Assembly (NCBI RefSeq): GCF_001886715.1
Contig: NZ_CP018082.1
Span: 5,766,001 to 5,830,000 of the forward strand
Direction of reading: 5' to 3'
DNA length: 64,000 bases
DNA from: Nocardia mangyaensis
Lineage (GTDB): Bacteria; Actinomycetota; Actinomycetes; Mycobacteriales; Mycobacteriaceae
The translations under genes were made by a program, and so were the position numbers. Positions 22,851-31,949 of this stretch are shown piece by piece. Position 1 is the stretch's first letter, and each line of letters starts with the position of its first letter. The notes below the pieces were generated by a model. That model was given only the letters and a program-made list of their open reading frames with translations, was not told the DNA's origin and ran no database searches.

Positions 22851-24263
22851 ATGACCGTGTACCGCAGCTCTGTCGGTGCCACCACCTACACCTTCGACGG
22901 CCTGATCGACCTGCTCGCCAAGGCCACCCCGCTACGTAGCGGCGATCAGCTCGCCGGGTGCGCCGCCGAGACCGATGCCGAGCGGGCCGCCGCGCAATGG
23001 GCGCTGGCGGAGGTGCCGCTCACGACGTTCCTGTCCGAGGTGCTCGTGCCGTACGAGACCGACGAGGTCACCCGGCTGATCATCGACAGCCACGATCGGG
23101 TCGCGTTCGCGCCGATCGCGCACCTGACCGTCGGCGGGCTGCGGGACTGGTTGCTCGCCGTCGCCGCGACAGCCACCGCGGCGGTGCGGTTGGCCGCCGT
23201 TTCGCCAGGACTCACCCCGGAGATGGTGGCCGCGGTCTCCAAGATCATGCGCAATCAGGACCTGATCGCGGTCGCCAAGGCCACCGAGGTGACCGCCGGA
23301 TTCCGCACCACCATCGGGCTGCCCGGCCGGTTGAGCACCCGCCTGCAACCCAACCACCCCACCGACGACCCGCGCGGCATCGCCGCGGCCACCCTCGACG
23401 GACTGCTGCTGGGCTGCGGCGACGCGGTGATCGGCATCAACCCGGCCACCGACTCCCCGCAGGCCACCGCCGACCTGCTCCACCTGCTCGACGAGGTGCG
23501 CCTGCGCTTCGACATCCCGACCCAGTCCTGCGTGCTGTCCCACGTCACCACCACCATCGGGCTGATCGAAGCGGGTGCGCCGGTGGACCTGGTGTTCCAG
23601 TCGGTGGCCGGTACCGAGGGCGCCAATGCCGGTTTCGGCGTGAACATCTCGCTGCTGCGCGAGGGCAACGAGGCGGGCCGCTCACTCGCGCGCGGCACCG
23701 TGGGCGAGAACGTGATGTATCTGGAGACCGGGCAGGGTTCGGCATTGAGCGCGAACGCGCATCTGGGCGTGGGCGATCGGCCGGTCGACCAGCAGACCCT
23801 CGAAACCCGCGCCTACGCCGTCGCCCGAGACCTGCGACCGCTGCTGGTGAACACGGTCGTCGGCTTCATCGGCCCCGAGTACCTCTACGACGGCAAACAG
23901 ATCATCCGGGCCGGACTGGAGGACCACTTCTGCGGCAAGCTGCTCGGCCTCCCGATGGGCGTCGACGTCTGCTACACCAACCACGCCGAAGCCGACCAAG
24001 ACGACATGGACACCCTGCTCACCCTCCTCGGCGCGGCGGGCTGCGCCTTCGTCATCGCGGTCCCCGGCGCCGACGATGTCATGCTCGGCTACCAGAGCCT
24101 GAGCTTCCACGACGCCCTCTACGCCCGCAAAGTCCTGAACCTGCGCCCCGCACCGGAATTCGAAGCCTGGCTGTCGGGGCTGGGCATGCTCGACGCGAAC
24201 GGCCGTGTGCGACAAGTGCCACCGCTGTCCTCGCCGCTGCGCGCCCTGGCGGGCACCCGATGA
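22851..24263 (+). CDS. eutB: Ethanolamine ammonia-lyase large subunit
   Basis: 470 residues of the EutB TIM barrel, which with adenosylcobalamin splits ethanolamine into acetaldehyde and ammonia. Recognisable parts: KIMRNQDLIAVAK, FRTTIGLPGRLSTRLQPNHP, INPATDSPQAT, ETGQGSALSANAH and CYTNHAEADQDDMD. A strong AAAGGAGG ribosome site precedes ATG 22851. The ATGA overlap with eutC gives balanced subunit synthesis. No microcompartment shell or reactivase genes are seen nearby. Confidence 0.96.
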   Translation: MTVYRSSVGATTYTFDGLIDLLAKATPLRSGDQLAGCAAETDAERAAAQWALAEVPLTTFLSEVLVPYETDEVTRLIIDSHDRVAFAPIAHLTVGGLRDWLLAVAATATAAVRLAAVSPGLTPEMVAAVSKIMRNQDLIAVAKATEVTAGFRTTIGLPGRLSTRLQPNHPTDDPRGIAAATLDGLLLGCGDAVIGINPATDSPQATADLLHLLDEVRLRFDIPTQSCVLSHVTTTIGLIEAGAPVDLVFQSVAGTEGANAGFGVNISLLREGNEAGRSLARGTVGENVMYLETGQGSALSANAHLGVGDRPVDQQTLETRAYAVARDLRPLLVNTVVGFIGPEYLYDGKQIIRAGLEDHFCGKLLGLPMGVDVCYTNHAEADQDDMDTLLTLLGAAGCAFVIAVPGADDVMLGYQSLSFHDALYARKVLNLRPAPEFEAWLSGLGMLDANGRVRQVPPLSSPLRALAGTR

Positions 24264-25063
24264 GCGCGCGACCTGGCCCCGTTCGTGGCCAACCACCGGA
24301 AACCACCGACCACGACTTCTGGCGTGACCTGCGCCGCAGCACCCAGGCCCGGATCGGGCTCGGCCGCACCGGTGACGCGCTGCCGACCACCGATGTCCTC
24401 GCCTTGCGTGCCGCCCACGCCGCCGCCCGCGACGCCGTGCACCTGCCCCTCGATGTACCCGCTCTCACCGAGCAGGTGAACGCACTCGGTCTCGGCACAC
24501 CGGTCGCCATCGCCAGCCGGGCGAGCGACCGCGCCGAGTACCTGCGCCGCCCCGACCTCGGACGGCTGCCCGCCGACCTCTCCCTCCTCGCGCCCAGCCG
24601 CGCCGACCTCGGCTTCGTCCTCGCCGACGGCCTCTCACCGCTGGCGCTGAGCCACCACGGCCCCGGGCTCCTCGCGGCCCTGGCCGCGGAGTTCGCGGGC
24701 CGCTACACCCTGGCTCCGCCGGTGATCGCCACCCAGGCACGGGTCGCCCTCGGTGATCACATCGCCGAGGCGATGGGCGTGCGGACCGTCCTGGTCCTGA
24801 TCGGCGAACGCCCCGGCCTCTCGGTCGCCGACAGCCTCGGTATCTATCTGACCCATCTTCCCCGCCCCGGCCGTGCCGATGCCGAACGCAACTGCATCTC
24901 CAACATCCACCCACCCGACGGCCTCACCTACGCCGACGCCGCGCGCGTCGTGGCCGGGCTGGTGGCGGGCGCGCGCAGCCTGGGCCGTTCCGGCGTCGAC
25001 CTCAAGGACACCTCCCGCGCCGACGCACTCGCCACGACGGAGACTCGCACCATCACGCCGTGA
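24260..25063 (+). CDS. eutC: Ethanolamine ammonia-lyase small subunit
   Basis: 267 residues. EutC completes the B12-binding site: RRSTQARIGLGRTGDALPT at the start, FVLADGLSPLALSHH, VALGDHIAEAMG, VLIGERPGLSVADSLGIYLT and ERNCISNIHPPDGLTY are the family blocks. The start overlaps the eutB stop (ATGA). It is the last gene of the operon; the following NUDIX gene is separated by about 115 bases. Confidence 0.95.
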   Translation: MSARPGPVRGQPPETTDHDFWRDLRRSTQARIGLGRTGDALPTTDVLALRAAHAAARDAVHLPLDVPALTEQVNALGLGTPVAIASRASDRAEYLRRPDLGRLPADLSLLAPSRADLGFVLADGLSPLALSHHGPGLLAALAAEFAGRYTLAPPVIATQARVALGDHIAEAMGVRTVLVLIGERPGLSVADSLGIYLTHLPRPGRADAERNCISNIHPPDGLTYADAARVVAGLVAGARSLGRSGVDLKDTSRADALATTETRTITP

Positions 25064-25177
25064 CCAGGCCCGCCGAGTCAGCGGCCTTGCACCCATCGCG
25101 GCAGCTCCGTGGGGCCGCACGCGACTCGGCTCCGGCTCGACATGAGCCCGCGCCGATCGCTCCATAGAGTGTTCCCC

Positions 25178-25576
25178 ATGATCCGCACCGCCGCCCTCGC
25201 CCACGTCCGCGACCGCAGGCTGATCCAGACGCGCCCGGAGGGCAAGGAGGTCTTCTACATGGCGGGCGGCAAGATCGACCCCGGCGAGACCCCGCTGGAA
25301 GCGCTGCACCGCGAGATCGAGGAAGAACTCGGCGTCGGTCTGGCCGGGGTCGCCGAACTGGGCATCTTCGAGGCCGAGGCGTACGGCCACGCCACCAACA
25401 CCGGTCTGCACATGACCTGTTTCCTGGCCGATCTCACCGGCGAACCCCACGCCACCGGCGAGATCGCCGAATTCCGCTACTTCACCGTCGCCGAATACGC
25501 CGCCATGGACCACGTCGCCCCCGGCTCGATGATGGTCTTCAAGCACCTGGCCACGCTCGGTCTCGTCGACTGGTAG
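25178..25576 (+). CDS. NUDIX hydrolase
   Basis: 132 residues. The Nudix box is complete (GGKIDPGETPLEALHREI followed by EEELGV), with the catalytic glutamates in place. ATG 25178 fits the family start. Related short proteins hydrolyse oxidised or non-canonical nucleotides, but the substrate cannot be read from sequence. It is convergent with the RloB-like gene, only 7 bases between stops. Confidence 0.88.
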   Translation: MIRTAALAHVRDRRLIQTRPEGKEVFYMAGGKIDPGETPLEALHREIEEELGVGLAGVAELGIFEAEAYGHATNTGLHMTCFLADLTGEPHATGEIAEFRYFTVAEYAAMDHVAPGSMMVFKHLATLGLVDW

Positions 25577-25583
25577 GGGACCG

Positions 25584-26210
25584 TCAACGAGCGCACTCAG
25601 GCTCGCGAAGTTCGTCGATAAGCTGCCACATCGTGCTGGTCGGGTTGACAGACAGGTCGCCCCCGTGTCCGCGAGTCCGTTGCACGGCTTCGAGGACGCC
25701 AGCCTCGAAGTCGGTAAACCGCAGCGCGGTCTTATCATATTCGGGGACATATCGACGCAACCGCCGTTTCGCCTCGTCCGCACAAGACAGGAAACTTCGA
25801 CAGTTCTCGAAGTGGAATACCAACCATGATTCAAAACACGGGTTAGAAACTATCAACCGAACCTGATGCCTAGCAGCCTTCCGCAGCGCTGAGTCAGTCT
25901 CAAAGGCATCCTTGTCGGTAACAGCGAACACCAAGTCGTAACCATTTCTTTCACGCTCCCGAATCGCCCAATCGACGAGCGCGCCCGGCGCGCAGTTAGC
26001 AAAAGCGACCTTCGGGGCGCGGACCAGCCGGTTCAACAGTCCAGAACCTGCGAGTCCCTTCAAATATTCGATCTCGGTATTCTCACCATTCGTGACCATG
26101 AGGACGGACAGGCGCTCCTCAAACCGACCGATTGCCCTACCGACATCGGTGGCACGACCGCATCCGACCTCAACACGACGACGCGCCTCTTGACGCCGCC
26201 GCTTCGTCAT
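25584..26210 (-). CDS. RloB-family TOPRIM-like protein, partner of the AAA ATPase
   Basis: 208 residues. A basic N-terminus (MTKRRRQEARRR) is followed by the RloB pattern: LMVTNGENTEIEYLKGL (Glu 43 or 46), FAVTDKDAF (Asp 99 and 101) and NPCFESWLVFHF. These acidic residues match a TOPRIM-like nuclease site. Its ATG overlaps the ATPase stop as ATGA, so the pair is co-translated. RloA/RloB pairs are known near restriction loci and in AbiL-type abortive infection. GC content is visibly lower than in flanking genes. The phage-defence role is inference. Confidence 0.85.
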   Translation of the reverse strand: MTKRRRQEARRRVEVGCGRATDVGRAIGRFEERLSVLMVTNGENTEIEYLKGLAGSGLLNRLVRAPKVAFANCAPGALVDWAIRERERNGYDLVFAVTDKDAFETDSALRKAARHQVRLIVSNPCFESWLVFHFENCRSFLSCADEAKRRLRRYVPEYDKTALRFTDFEAGVLEAVQRTRGHGGDLSVNPTSTMWQLIDELREPECAR

Positions 26211-27607
26211 TGATCCTCGAGACGGACCGTCAGAGCCGCCGCGAGCTGATCGAACGAGATATCGGGTATCGCTCCGTAATTGCCATTCAAGTACTGACGC
26301 TCGCGATTTACACCCTGGTTTCGTGGCTTGAATTCGGCTAGCGAGTACAAACTGGAACAACCATCCGAATCCTTTTCGGTGAACCATATTTCATCCCGCT
26401 TCAACACTTCCTGACCGTCCATCGAACCGAGCAGCGAAACGTCATGTGTGGTAAATACCACTTGAGCATTATGCGGATTCGTCCGCGCAGATCGGAACAG
26501 TGCCAGGATAGCGGCGGACAGGACCGGATGCAGGCTGACATCGATCTCATCGACGAGCAGAACACCACCGTGGTCCAGTATCGGCAGCGCATCGAACGCC
26601 AGCGAGAGCATCTGCCTGGTTCCGCGCGACTCCTCTCGCAACTCAAGAAGCACCCCGTCTTCCGCACCGAGGTGCCGGAAGACGAAGCGATCGCGAGCCG
26701 CGAGTTGCAACTGGCGAAAAGCTTGTCGGTCACGAGTCGTCGTAACGCTCGAGTAATCGGCAATCGCCCTTTTTGCTTCCGGATCACCACGAACCAGCTC
26801 GACGCCGTCGATCCCGGTGTCCGCCTGCCGCAGAATCGAGGCAATCCGCTCCAAAGCCTCGGTTTCTGATCCGCTACCAGCGATGCGACGCATCCGCGTC
26901 GACAAGGAAATATCCGGATACAATTCGTCTACCGTGAATTGCATTCTCCGAAACCATAGGTAGACATTGTGCAACGTATCTGATGCCAGCTCCCCCGCGG
27001 GCAGCGAAGGTGGGCGCTTACTGGTGGATTTAATCTTGAACCGCGCCAGTGTTGAAAGATACAATGCCGATTCAGCAGTAAAAGAGGAGATTTCGCCGAG
27101 ATCTGGTCTGTCACGAAATTCAGGCCCCCATTCGAACTCGTCACCGGTGCGTTCGAATGCGACTGTTTTTCGCCCGCTCCTACCGTATCGTTCGGTACGG
27201 CGATAGTAGTAAAGCCATTCTTCGAGAACAGCGGTGCTGTCTATGGTGAAGCCATATGTATATCTGCTGCCGTCGATCATGAAGTCGACCACGTAGCGCG
27301 AAGGGCTTACAAATTCCTCCGCAGTCAACCGAAACGGGTTGCGGGCAATTCCAGAATCAGGCTCAACCTCCCGATCTGACTGCGTCACGAAGAATCGCAT
27401 AAATTTAAGTGCATCTATCACGTTCGACTTTCCAGACGCATTGGCACCGAAAATTCCAACGATCGGGACCGGCCGCGTCGCGTCGACGGCGTCCGCGCCT
27501 CCATGACCAGATGGCTGCGCATGGTCGCCCGGATACGCGGGCATCAGGTTCAGCTGCTGCTCAGAGCAGAACGAACGATGATTCGCGAAACGGAAGCTCA
27601 ACAGCAT
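26207..27607 (-). CDS. AAA15/OLD-like ATPase (RloA-type)
   Basis: 466 residues of the ABC-like ATPase family. It has Walker A GANASGKSN (about 54-62), a signature-like SRGTRQMLSLAF, Walker B VLLVDEIDVSLHP (about 350) and H-loop FTTHDVSLL. The coiled middle carries the usual insertion. ATG 27607 has GGGGTGA at good spacing; GTG 27613 is also in frame. It is encoded upstream of the RloB-like TOPRIM gene with a four-base overlap. Likely the sensor/motor of a two-gene anti-phage module; base composition suggests horizontal transfer. Confidence 0.88.
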   Translation of the reverse strand: MLLSFRFANHRSFCSEQQLNLMPAYPGDHAQPSGHGGADAVDATRPVPIVGIFGANASGKSNVIDALKFMRFFVTQSDREVEPDSGIARNPFRLTAEEFVSPSRYVVDFMIDGSRYTYGFTIDSTAVLEEWLYYYRRTERYGRSGRKTVAFERTGDEFEWGPEFRDRPDLGEISSFTAESALYLSTLARFKIKSTSKRPPSLPAGELASDTLHNVYLWFRRMQFTVDELYPDISLSTRMRRIAGSGSETEALERIASILRQADTGIDGVELVRGDPEAKRAIADYSSVTTTRDRQAFRQLQLAARDRFVFRHLGAEDGVLLELREESRGTRQMLSLAFDALPILDHGGVLLVDEIDVSLHPVLSAAILALFRSARTNPHNAQVVFTTHDVSLLGSMDGQEVLKRDEIWFTEKDSDGCSSLYSLAEFKPRNQGVNRERQYLNGNYGAIPDISFDQLAAALTVRLEDQ

Positions 27608-27986
27608 GGACACTCACCCCACTCACTAGACCCCTTATTCACACCACTTCCTGCAGAAAACTTGCAGGAATGCCACTGACCAGCCTAGACGAGAGTGTCA
27701 ATTCTCGCAGTACATCCACCACACAGACACGGGCAGCCGCAGTCTTGGACCTCGGTCCGACGCTGGATCGGCGAGCCGCTGCCCTCCGGGTGAAGCCTCC
27801 AGCTGGGCAGTGCTCTCAAAGCCAGTGCGGCCGACTTGCCCTACCCGGCCAAGACCGGGTGGCGTGCCGGGACCTACGGGGCCGCGGAACACGATGCGCT
27901 CTGGTCTTCGAGCACCTGGCCGACTCGACCCCATCGACTGGTGCCGGTGGCGAAACGCCTGGGGCCGACGTGACGATCACATAGCT
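27608..27986. other. Intergenic stretch upstream of the RloAB-like pair
   Basis: About 380 bases without a convincing gene. The left end must hold the promoter of the ATPase gene. The rest (27700-27985) is GC-rich and can be read in several frames, including one short open run ending at 27972, but none has a start plus ribosome site or recognisable similarity. It could be debris from the insertion that brought in the defence pair. Confidence 0.4.
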
Positions 27987-28193
27987 GTGACAGCAGCAGA
28001 ACACAGTGCTGAACTGACCGCAGCCGAGCGCAGGGCAGCGCTGCGTCGGCTCGTCGTCCTCTTCGGACTGATGAACAAGATGATCGAACTCAGCGCCGCC
28101 GACGCGCCGCGTCAGCTCGCCGAACACGCGGCCACCGCCCGCGATCTGGTCGGTGAGCTGGTGACCGACATGGCCCAGCCGCGCGCCAGCTAG
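27987..28193 (+). CDS. Small helical hypothetical protein
   Basis: 68 residues from GTG 27987, all predicted helix: ELTAAERRAALRRLVVLFG then LAEHAATARDLVGELVTDM. No signal peptide. Its stop overlaps the stop of the opposite-strand membrane gene by four bases. I do not know the family; coding is supported by base periodicity and a compact amphipathic pattern only. Confidence 0.5.
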   Translation: MTAAEHSAELTAAERRAALRRLVVLFGLMNKMIELSAADAPRQLAEHAATARDLVGELVTDMAQPRAS

Positions 28194-28441
28194 CCGGTTT
28201 TCGGCTTGCGATCGTCGGTCTCGACCGCGATCGCACCGGGTTCGGTGCCGTCGTCGGCCTGCTGGTCCGGTTCGGGATGCTCGGGCTCGAAGGTCTCGGG
28301 CAACCCCTTGAGATGCTTGTTCATCGAACGCACCAGCAGCACCGTGCCCGCCAGCAGGACCAGCACGATCAGCAGCCCGAGCGGGGAGGCCTTGCCGAAT
28401 TCGGGTCCGGTGGGCGTGCTCTGAGCGAGGAAATCCACCAT
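28190..28441 (-). CDS. Small single-pass membrane protein downstream of mca
   Basis: 83 residues: a short outside part, one membrane helix (PLGLLIVLVLLAGTVLLVRS) and a basic then acidic cytoplasmic tail (LPETFEPEHPEPDQQADD). The start overlaps the mca stop (TGATG), so it is coupled to mca. It corresponds to the position and size of M. tuberculosis Rv1083 (88 residues), also directly downstream of mca. Role unknown. Confidence 0.8.
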   Translation of the reverse strand: MVDFLAQSTPTGPEFGKASPLGLLIVLVLLAGTVLLVRSMNKHLKGLPETFEPEHPEPDQQADDGTEPGAIAVETDDRKPKTG

Positions 28442-29319
28442 CACCGGTCGGCGTCCTCGATACCGGCGAACAGGTCGGTCTCCGGGATTGCGGTCGACAC
28501 TCTCGTCTTGGCCAATTCGAACTCCTCAGTCGGCCAAAGCCGCTGCTGCAATTCCAACGGGATCGCGAAGAACGCCCCGTTCGGATCGATCTGGGTCGCG
28601 TGCGCGCGCAGGGCGTCGTCACGCTGGGGGAAGTATTTCGAGCATTCGATCTGGGTGGTGATCCGGTTCATCGCGTCACCGCGCTTGAACTGCCGCATCC
28701 GGTCCAGCCACTCCTGCAGCGGGAACGGTTCGCCGAGTCGCTCGTACTCGTCGGCGAAGGTCTCCAGGCGCTTCATGCTGAAGCCGTGGTCGTAGTACAG
28801 CTTGAGCGGCGTCCACGGTTCGCCCGCGTCGGGGAACTTCGCCGGATCGCCCGCGGTCTCGTAGGCGGCCATCGACACCTCGTGGCACCGGATGTGATCC
28901 GGATGCGGGTAGCCGCCGTTCTCGTCGTAGGTGGTGATCACGTGCGGCCGGAACTCGCGCACCACGCGCACCAGCGCTTCGGTGGACTCCTCGAGCGGAA
29001 CCAGGGCGAAGCAGCCCTCGGGCAGCGGCGGCAGCGGGTCGCCCTCGGGCAGGCCCGAGTCGACGTAGCCGAGCCAGTGCTGGCGCACACCCAGCGCGTG
29101 GGCGGCCGCGGCCATCTCCTCACGCCGGACCTCCTCGATCCGGTCCAGGACCCCAGGGGTGTCCATGGCCGGATTCAGGATGCTGCCGCGTTCACCACCG
29201 GTCAACGTCACGACAAGGACATCCACGCCCTCGGCCGCGTACCTGGCCGTGGTCGCGGCGCCCTTGCTCGATTCGTCGTCGGGGTGGGCGTGCACCGCCA
29301 TGAGGCGAAGGCCACTCAC
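28441..29319 (-). CDS. mca: Mycothiol S-conjugate amidase
   Basis: 292 residues (M. tuberculosis Mca 288). It hydrolyses mycothiol-toxin conjugates so that the mercapturic acid is exported, and defines a mycothiol-using actinomycete. Zinc site: HAHPDDES at the N-terminus (His 12, Asp 15) plus [30 protein letters not shown] and [20 protein letters not shown] are diagnostic. GTG 29319 gives the family N-terminus [15 protein letters not shown]; upstream ORF sequence lies in the divergent promoter. Confidence 0.96.
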   Translation of the reverse strand: MSGLRLMAVHAHPDDESSKGAATTARYAAEGVDVLVVTLTGGERGSILNPAMDTPGVLDRIEEVRREEMAAAAHALGVRQHWLGYVDSGLPEGDPLPPLPEGCFALVPLEESTEALVRVVREFRPHVITTYDENGGYPHPDHIRCHEVSMAAYETAGDPAKFPDAGEPWTPLKLYYDHGFSMKRLETFADEYERLGEPFPLQEWLDRMRQFKRGDAMNRITTQIECSKYFPQRDDALRAHATQIDPNGAFFAIPLELQQRLWPTEEFELAKTRVSTAIPETDLFAGIEDADR

Positions 29320-29421
29320 GTCTCGTTCACCATCGCTCTCGCTCGCGGGTGTCAGATCTTCGTTCCCTATAGTTCCATCCGACCCCCTGTTTGTTCCGAC
29401 CACCCCCGGGAGCGAGAACCC

Positions 29422-29880
29422 ATGACCGAGCCCGCACCGGACTCCGCGGCGACCTCGGCCGCCGCCGCTGCCCGACACGCCGAACGCTACGGCACGAAAC
29501 CTCCCGCGCGCCGCGTGTGGATCGCCGTTCTGCTCGGCGTGGGCGTGGTGATCGCCGGATTCGGAGTGGCCTTTCTCGGCTGGCAGAAATACGGGCCAAA
29601 GGCGATCGAGACCGAGCAGCTCGGCTATGTGGTCGTCGACGACGCCACGATCGACGTGCGGATCAAGGTCACCCGTGCCGAACCCGAGCGCGATGTGGTC
29701 TGCTTCGTGCGGGCGATGGACCGTGACGGCGCCGAGGTCGGCAGGCGCGAAGTCCTGATCCCCGGCTCCGCGCACGGCAGCGTCCAGGTGAGCACCACCA
29801 TCAAGTCCTCGGCGCGCCCCTCGGCCGGCGACATCTACGGCTGCACCGAGGAAGTCCCGGGCTACCTCCGTCTCCCGTAG
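29422..29880 (+). CDS. DUF4307 membrane-anchored protein
   Basis: 152 residues: an Ala-rich cytoplasmic start, one transmembrane helix ([20 protein letters not shown]) and an exported beta-sandwich-like domain with a Cys pair ([11 protein letters not shown] and [11 protein letters not shown]). It matches the position of Rv1081c, divergent from mca and just ahead of greA. Function unknown. Confidence 0.85.
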   Translation: MTEPAPDSAATSAAAAARHAERYGTKPPARRVWIAVLLGVGVVIAGFGVAFLGWQKYGPKAIETEQLGYVVVDDATIDVRIKVTRAEPERDVVCFVRAMDRDGAEVGRREVLIPGSAHGSVQVSTTIKSSARPSAGDIYGCTEEVPGYLRLP

Positions 29881-29917
29881 CCGCTCCGCCTAGCCTGACC
29901 TGCATCTTTGTGAGACA

Positions 29918-30110
29918 TGCTAAAATGGCCTGATACACGGTTCCGGGGCTCGGAGCCGTGTTTGCTGCATTGGCGGCCAGCGATGCTGTTTCCGGGTTAC
30001 GGGTTCACCCCCAGGATCGCTCCAGCCGTCGGGCTGGTGCATGCCCTCCCTTCGGAGGGTACCGCGCTGGTTTCAGGGAATCCCGGTGCGCCGGGAACAA
30101 CTACTAGGGA
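29918..30110 (+). promoter_or_regulatory. greA promoter and structured 5' leader
   Basis: An extended -10 box TGCTAAAAT (29918-29926) is followed by about 190 untranslated bases with hairpins: 29936-29944 with 29952-29960 (nine pairs, one G-U); a looser one around 29966-29985 (GCATTG with CGATGC); CCAGCC/GGCTGG 30022-30037; CCCTCC/GGAGGG 30044-30059; and TCCCGG-TGCG-CCGGGA 30081-30096. The greA ribosome site AGGGAG follows at about 30105. The density of stems suggests cis-regulation or a processed small RNA. I cannot assign it to a known riboswitch class. Confidence 0.55.
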
Positions 30111-30119
30111 GTGATCGAG

Positions 30120-30611
30120 ATGACCGAGAATGTGACCTGGCTTACCCAGGAGTCGCACGACAGGCTCAAGGGCGAGCTGGACTCGCTCATTGCCAATCGT
30201 CCGGTCATTGCCGCCGAGATCAACGAGCGTCGCGAAGAGGGCGACCTCAAGGAGAACGGCGGCTACCACGCCGCGCGTGAGGAGCAGGGCCAGCAGGAGG
30301 CGCGCATCCGCCAGCTGCAGGAACTGCTGAACAACGCCAAGGTCGGCGTCGCCCCCACCAAATCCGGTGTCGCCCTTCCCGGTTCGGTCGTCACGGTCTA
30401 CTACGACGGCGACGAGGGTGATACCGAGACCTTCCTGATCGCGACCCGCGAAGAGGGCCTCGGCGCCGCCGACCTGGAGACCTACTCGCCGAACTCCCCG
30501 CTGGGCGGCGCGCTGATCGACGCCAAGGTGGGCGAGACCCGCGAGTACACGCTGCCCAACGGCAACACCATGAAGGTGACCCTGGTCAGCGCGGAGCCGT
30601 ACCACAGCTGA
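30120..30611 (+). CDS. greA: Transcription elongation factor GreA
   Basis: 163 residues. The N-terminal coiled-coil finger carries the acidic tip residues in [20 protein letters not shown] that stimulate RNA cleavage by backtracked polymerase. The C-terminal FKBP-like domain ends [23 protein letters not shown] 30120 is the family start; a GTG at 30111 would remove the ribosome site. It is preceded by the structured leader and followed by a strong terminator. Confidence 0.97.
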   Translation: MTENVTWLTQESHDRLKGELDSLIANRPVIAAEINERREEGDLKENGGYHAAREEQGQQEARIRQLQELLNNAKVGVAPTKSGVALPGSVVTVYYDGDEGDTETFLIATREEGLGAADLETYSPNSPLGGALIDAKVGETREYTLPNGNTMKVTLVSAEPYHS

Positions 30612-30651
30612 ACACGGGCTCGTCGAGCCCGACCGTAACGAACCCGAACGC

Positions 30652-30686
30652 AAGCGGCCGCATCCGGAATCCGGATGCGGCCGCTT
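30652..30686. terminator. Bidirectional terminator between greA and metB
   Basis: A perfect 16-bp stem, AAGCGGCCGCATCCGG (30652-30667) with CCGGATGCGGCCGCTT (30671-30686), around a 3-base AAT turn. It lies between convergent stops, with a short T-rich edge on each side. Confidence 0.88.
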
Positions 30687-30707
30687 CGTCATGTGCGGGG
30701 CCCCGAC

Positions 30708-31850
30708 TCAGCTCAGCGCCTGCTCGACATCGGCGAGCAGATCGCTGATGTCCTCGATACCCACCGAGAGGCGGACCAGGTCGGCGGGTACTTCCAGGGC
30801 CGAACCCTCGGTGCTCGCGTGGGTCATCGCACCCGGGTGCTCGATCAGCGACTCGATGCCGCCCAGCGATTCGGCGAGGGTGAAGATCTCGGTGCGCGAG
30901 CAGAACTTCAGCGCCGCATCCCGGCCGCCGGCCAGCCGCACCGAGATCATCCCGCCGCTACGGCGCATCTGCTTCTGCGCGACCTCGTAGCCGGGATGGG
31001 TGGGCAGGCCGGGGTAGATGACCTGGGAGATGGCGGGGTGGTTGCTCAGGAAGCCCGCGATCACCTCGGCGTTGTCGCAGTGCTTGTCCATCCGTACCGC
31101 CAGGGTCTTGATGCCGCGCATCGTGAGGAAGGCGTCGAACGGGCCGGGTACCGCGCCCGCGCCGTTCTGCAGGAAGGCGAAGTCCTTGTCGAGGTCGGCG
31201 TCGTTGGTGATCAGCGCGCCGCCGACGACATCGGAGTGGCCGCCGAGGTACTTGGTGGTCGAGTGCAGCACGATGTCGGCGCCGAGCAGCAGCGGCTGCT
31301 GCAGATACGGGGTGGCGAAGGTGTTGTCGACGACCAGCTTGGCGCCCGCGGCGTGCGCGATGTCGGCCAGCGCCGGAATGTCACCGATGCTCAGCAGCGG
31401 GTTGGTCGGGGTCTCGACCCACACCAGCTTGGTGTCGGGACGGATGGCCGCGCGCACCGCGTCGAGGTCGGCGATGTGGGCGGGCGAGTGCTCGATGCCC
31501 CACTGGCTGAAGACCTTGTCGATGAGGCGGAAGGTACCGCCGTAGGCGTCGTCGGGGATGACGATGTGGTCACCGGGACGCAGGCAGGCGCGCAGCGCGC
31601 AATCGGTGGCCGCCATGCCCGAGGCGAACGCGCGCCCGTAGCTGCCCGATTCGAGGGCCGCCAGGTTGGCTTCCAGCGCCGTACGGGTCGGATTGCCGGT
31701 GCGCGCGTACTCGTAGCCGCCGCGCATCCCGCCGACGCCATCTTGGGCGAAGGTGGAGCTCGCGTAGATGGGCACGTTGACCGCACCGGTCTGAGGATCG
31801 GGTTCGTATCCGGCATGCACGGCCCTGGTCGAGAATCCCAGCTCACTCAT
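30708..31850 (-). CDS. metB: Cystathionine gamma-synthase
   Basis: 380 residues of the Cys/Met-metabolism PLP family. The lysine that holds PLP is in VLHSTTKYLGGHSD; YEYARTGNPTRTALE and WVETPTNPLL are the other family blocks. Homologue of Rv1079. With the cbs gene about 8 kb away it forms the two ends of transsulfuration, but the pair is separated here by an accessory block. It is divergent from the acyl-CoA dehydrogenase with 99 bases between starts. Confidence 0.95.
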   Translation of the reverse strand: MSELGFSTRAVHAGYEPDPQTGAVNVPIYASSTFAQDGVGGMRGGYEYARTGNPTRTALEANLAALESGSYGRAFASGMAATDCALRACLRPGDHIVIPDDAYGGTFRLIDKVFSQWGIEHSPAHIADLDAVRAAIRPDTKLVWVETPTNPLLSIGDIPALADIAHAAGAKLVVDNTFATPYLQQPLLLGADIVLHSTTKYLGGHSDVVGGALITNDADLDKDFAFLQNGAGAVPGPFDAFLTMRGIKTLAVRMDKHCDNAEVIAGFLSNHPAISQVIYPGLPTHPGYEVAQKQMRRSGGMISVRLAGGRDAALKFCSRTEIFTLAESLGGIESLIEHPGAMTHASTEGSALEVPADLVRLSVGIEDISDLLADVEQALS

Positions 31851-31949
31851 GGGCCCAGACTAGTTGGCCGGTTTCGACCCGTCGCGCAGGGGTATTGGGC
31901 ATGTGCGAAGTGTCGGATTCGGGCGCGGGGCTGCGGTTAGGCTGGCGCC

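Noticed and set aside
22958..25063. 701-codon ORF spanning eutB and eutC
   Set aside because: Only its last 267 codons (eutC from 24260) are real; the first part is a shadow of eutB, so it is not a fusion protein.
27700..27985. Possible coding remnant in the gap upstream of the defence pair
   Set aside because: Several frames are open but none has a start, ribosome site or recognisable similarity.
29936..30096. Known riboswitch class or tRNA-like element in the greA leader
   Set aside because: No conserved core of a riboswitch and no acceptor/T-arm pattern could be recognised by eye; kept only as a structured leader.
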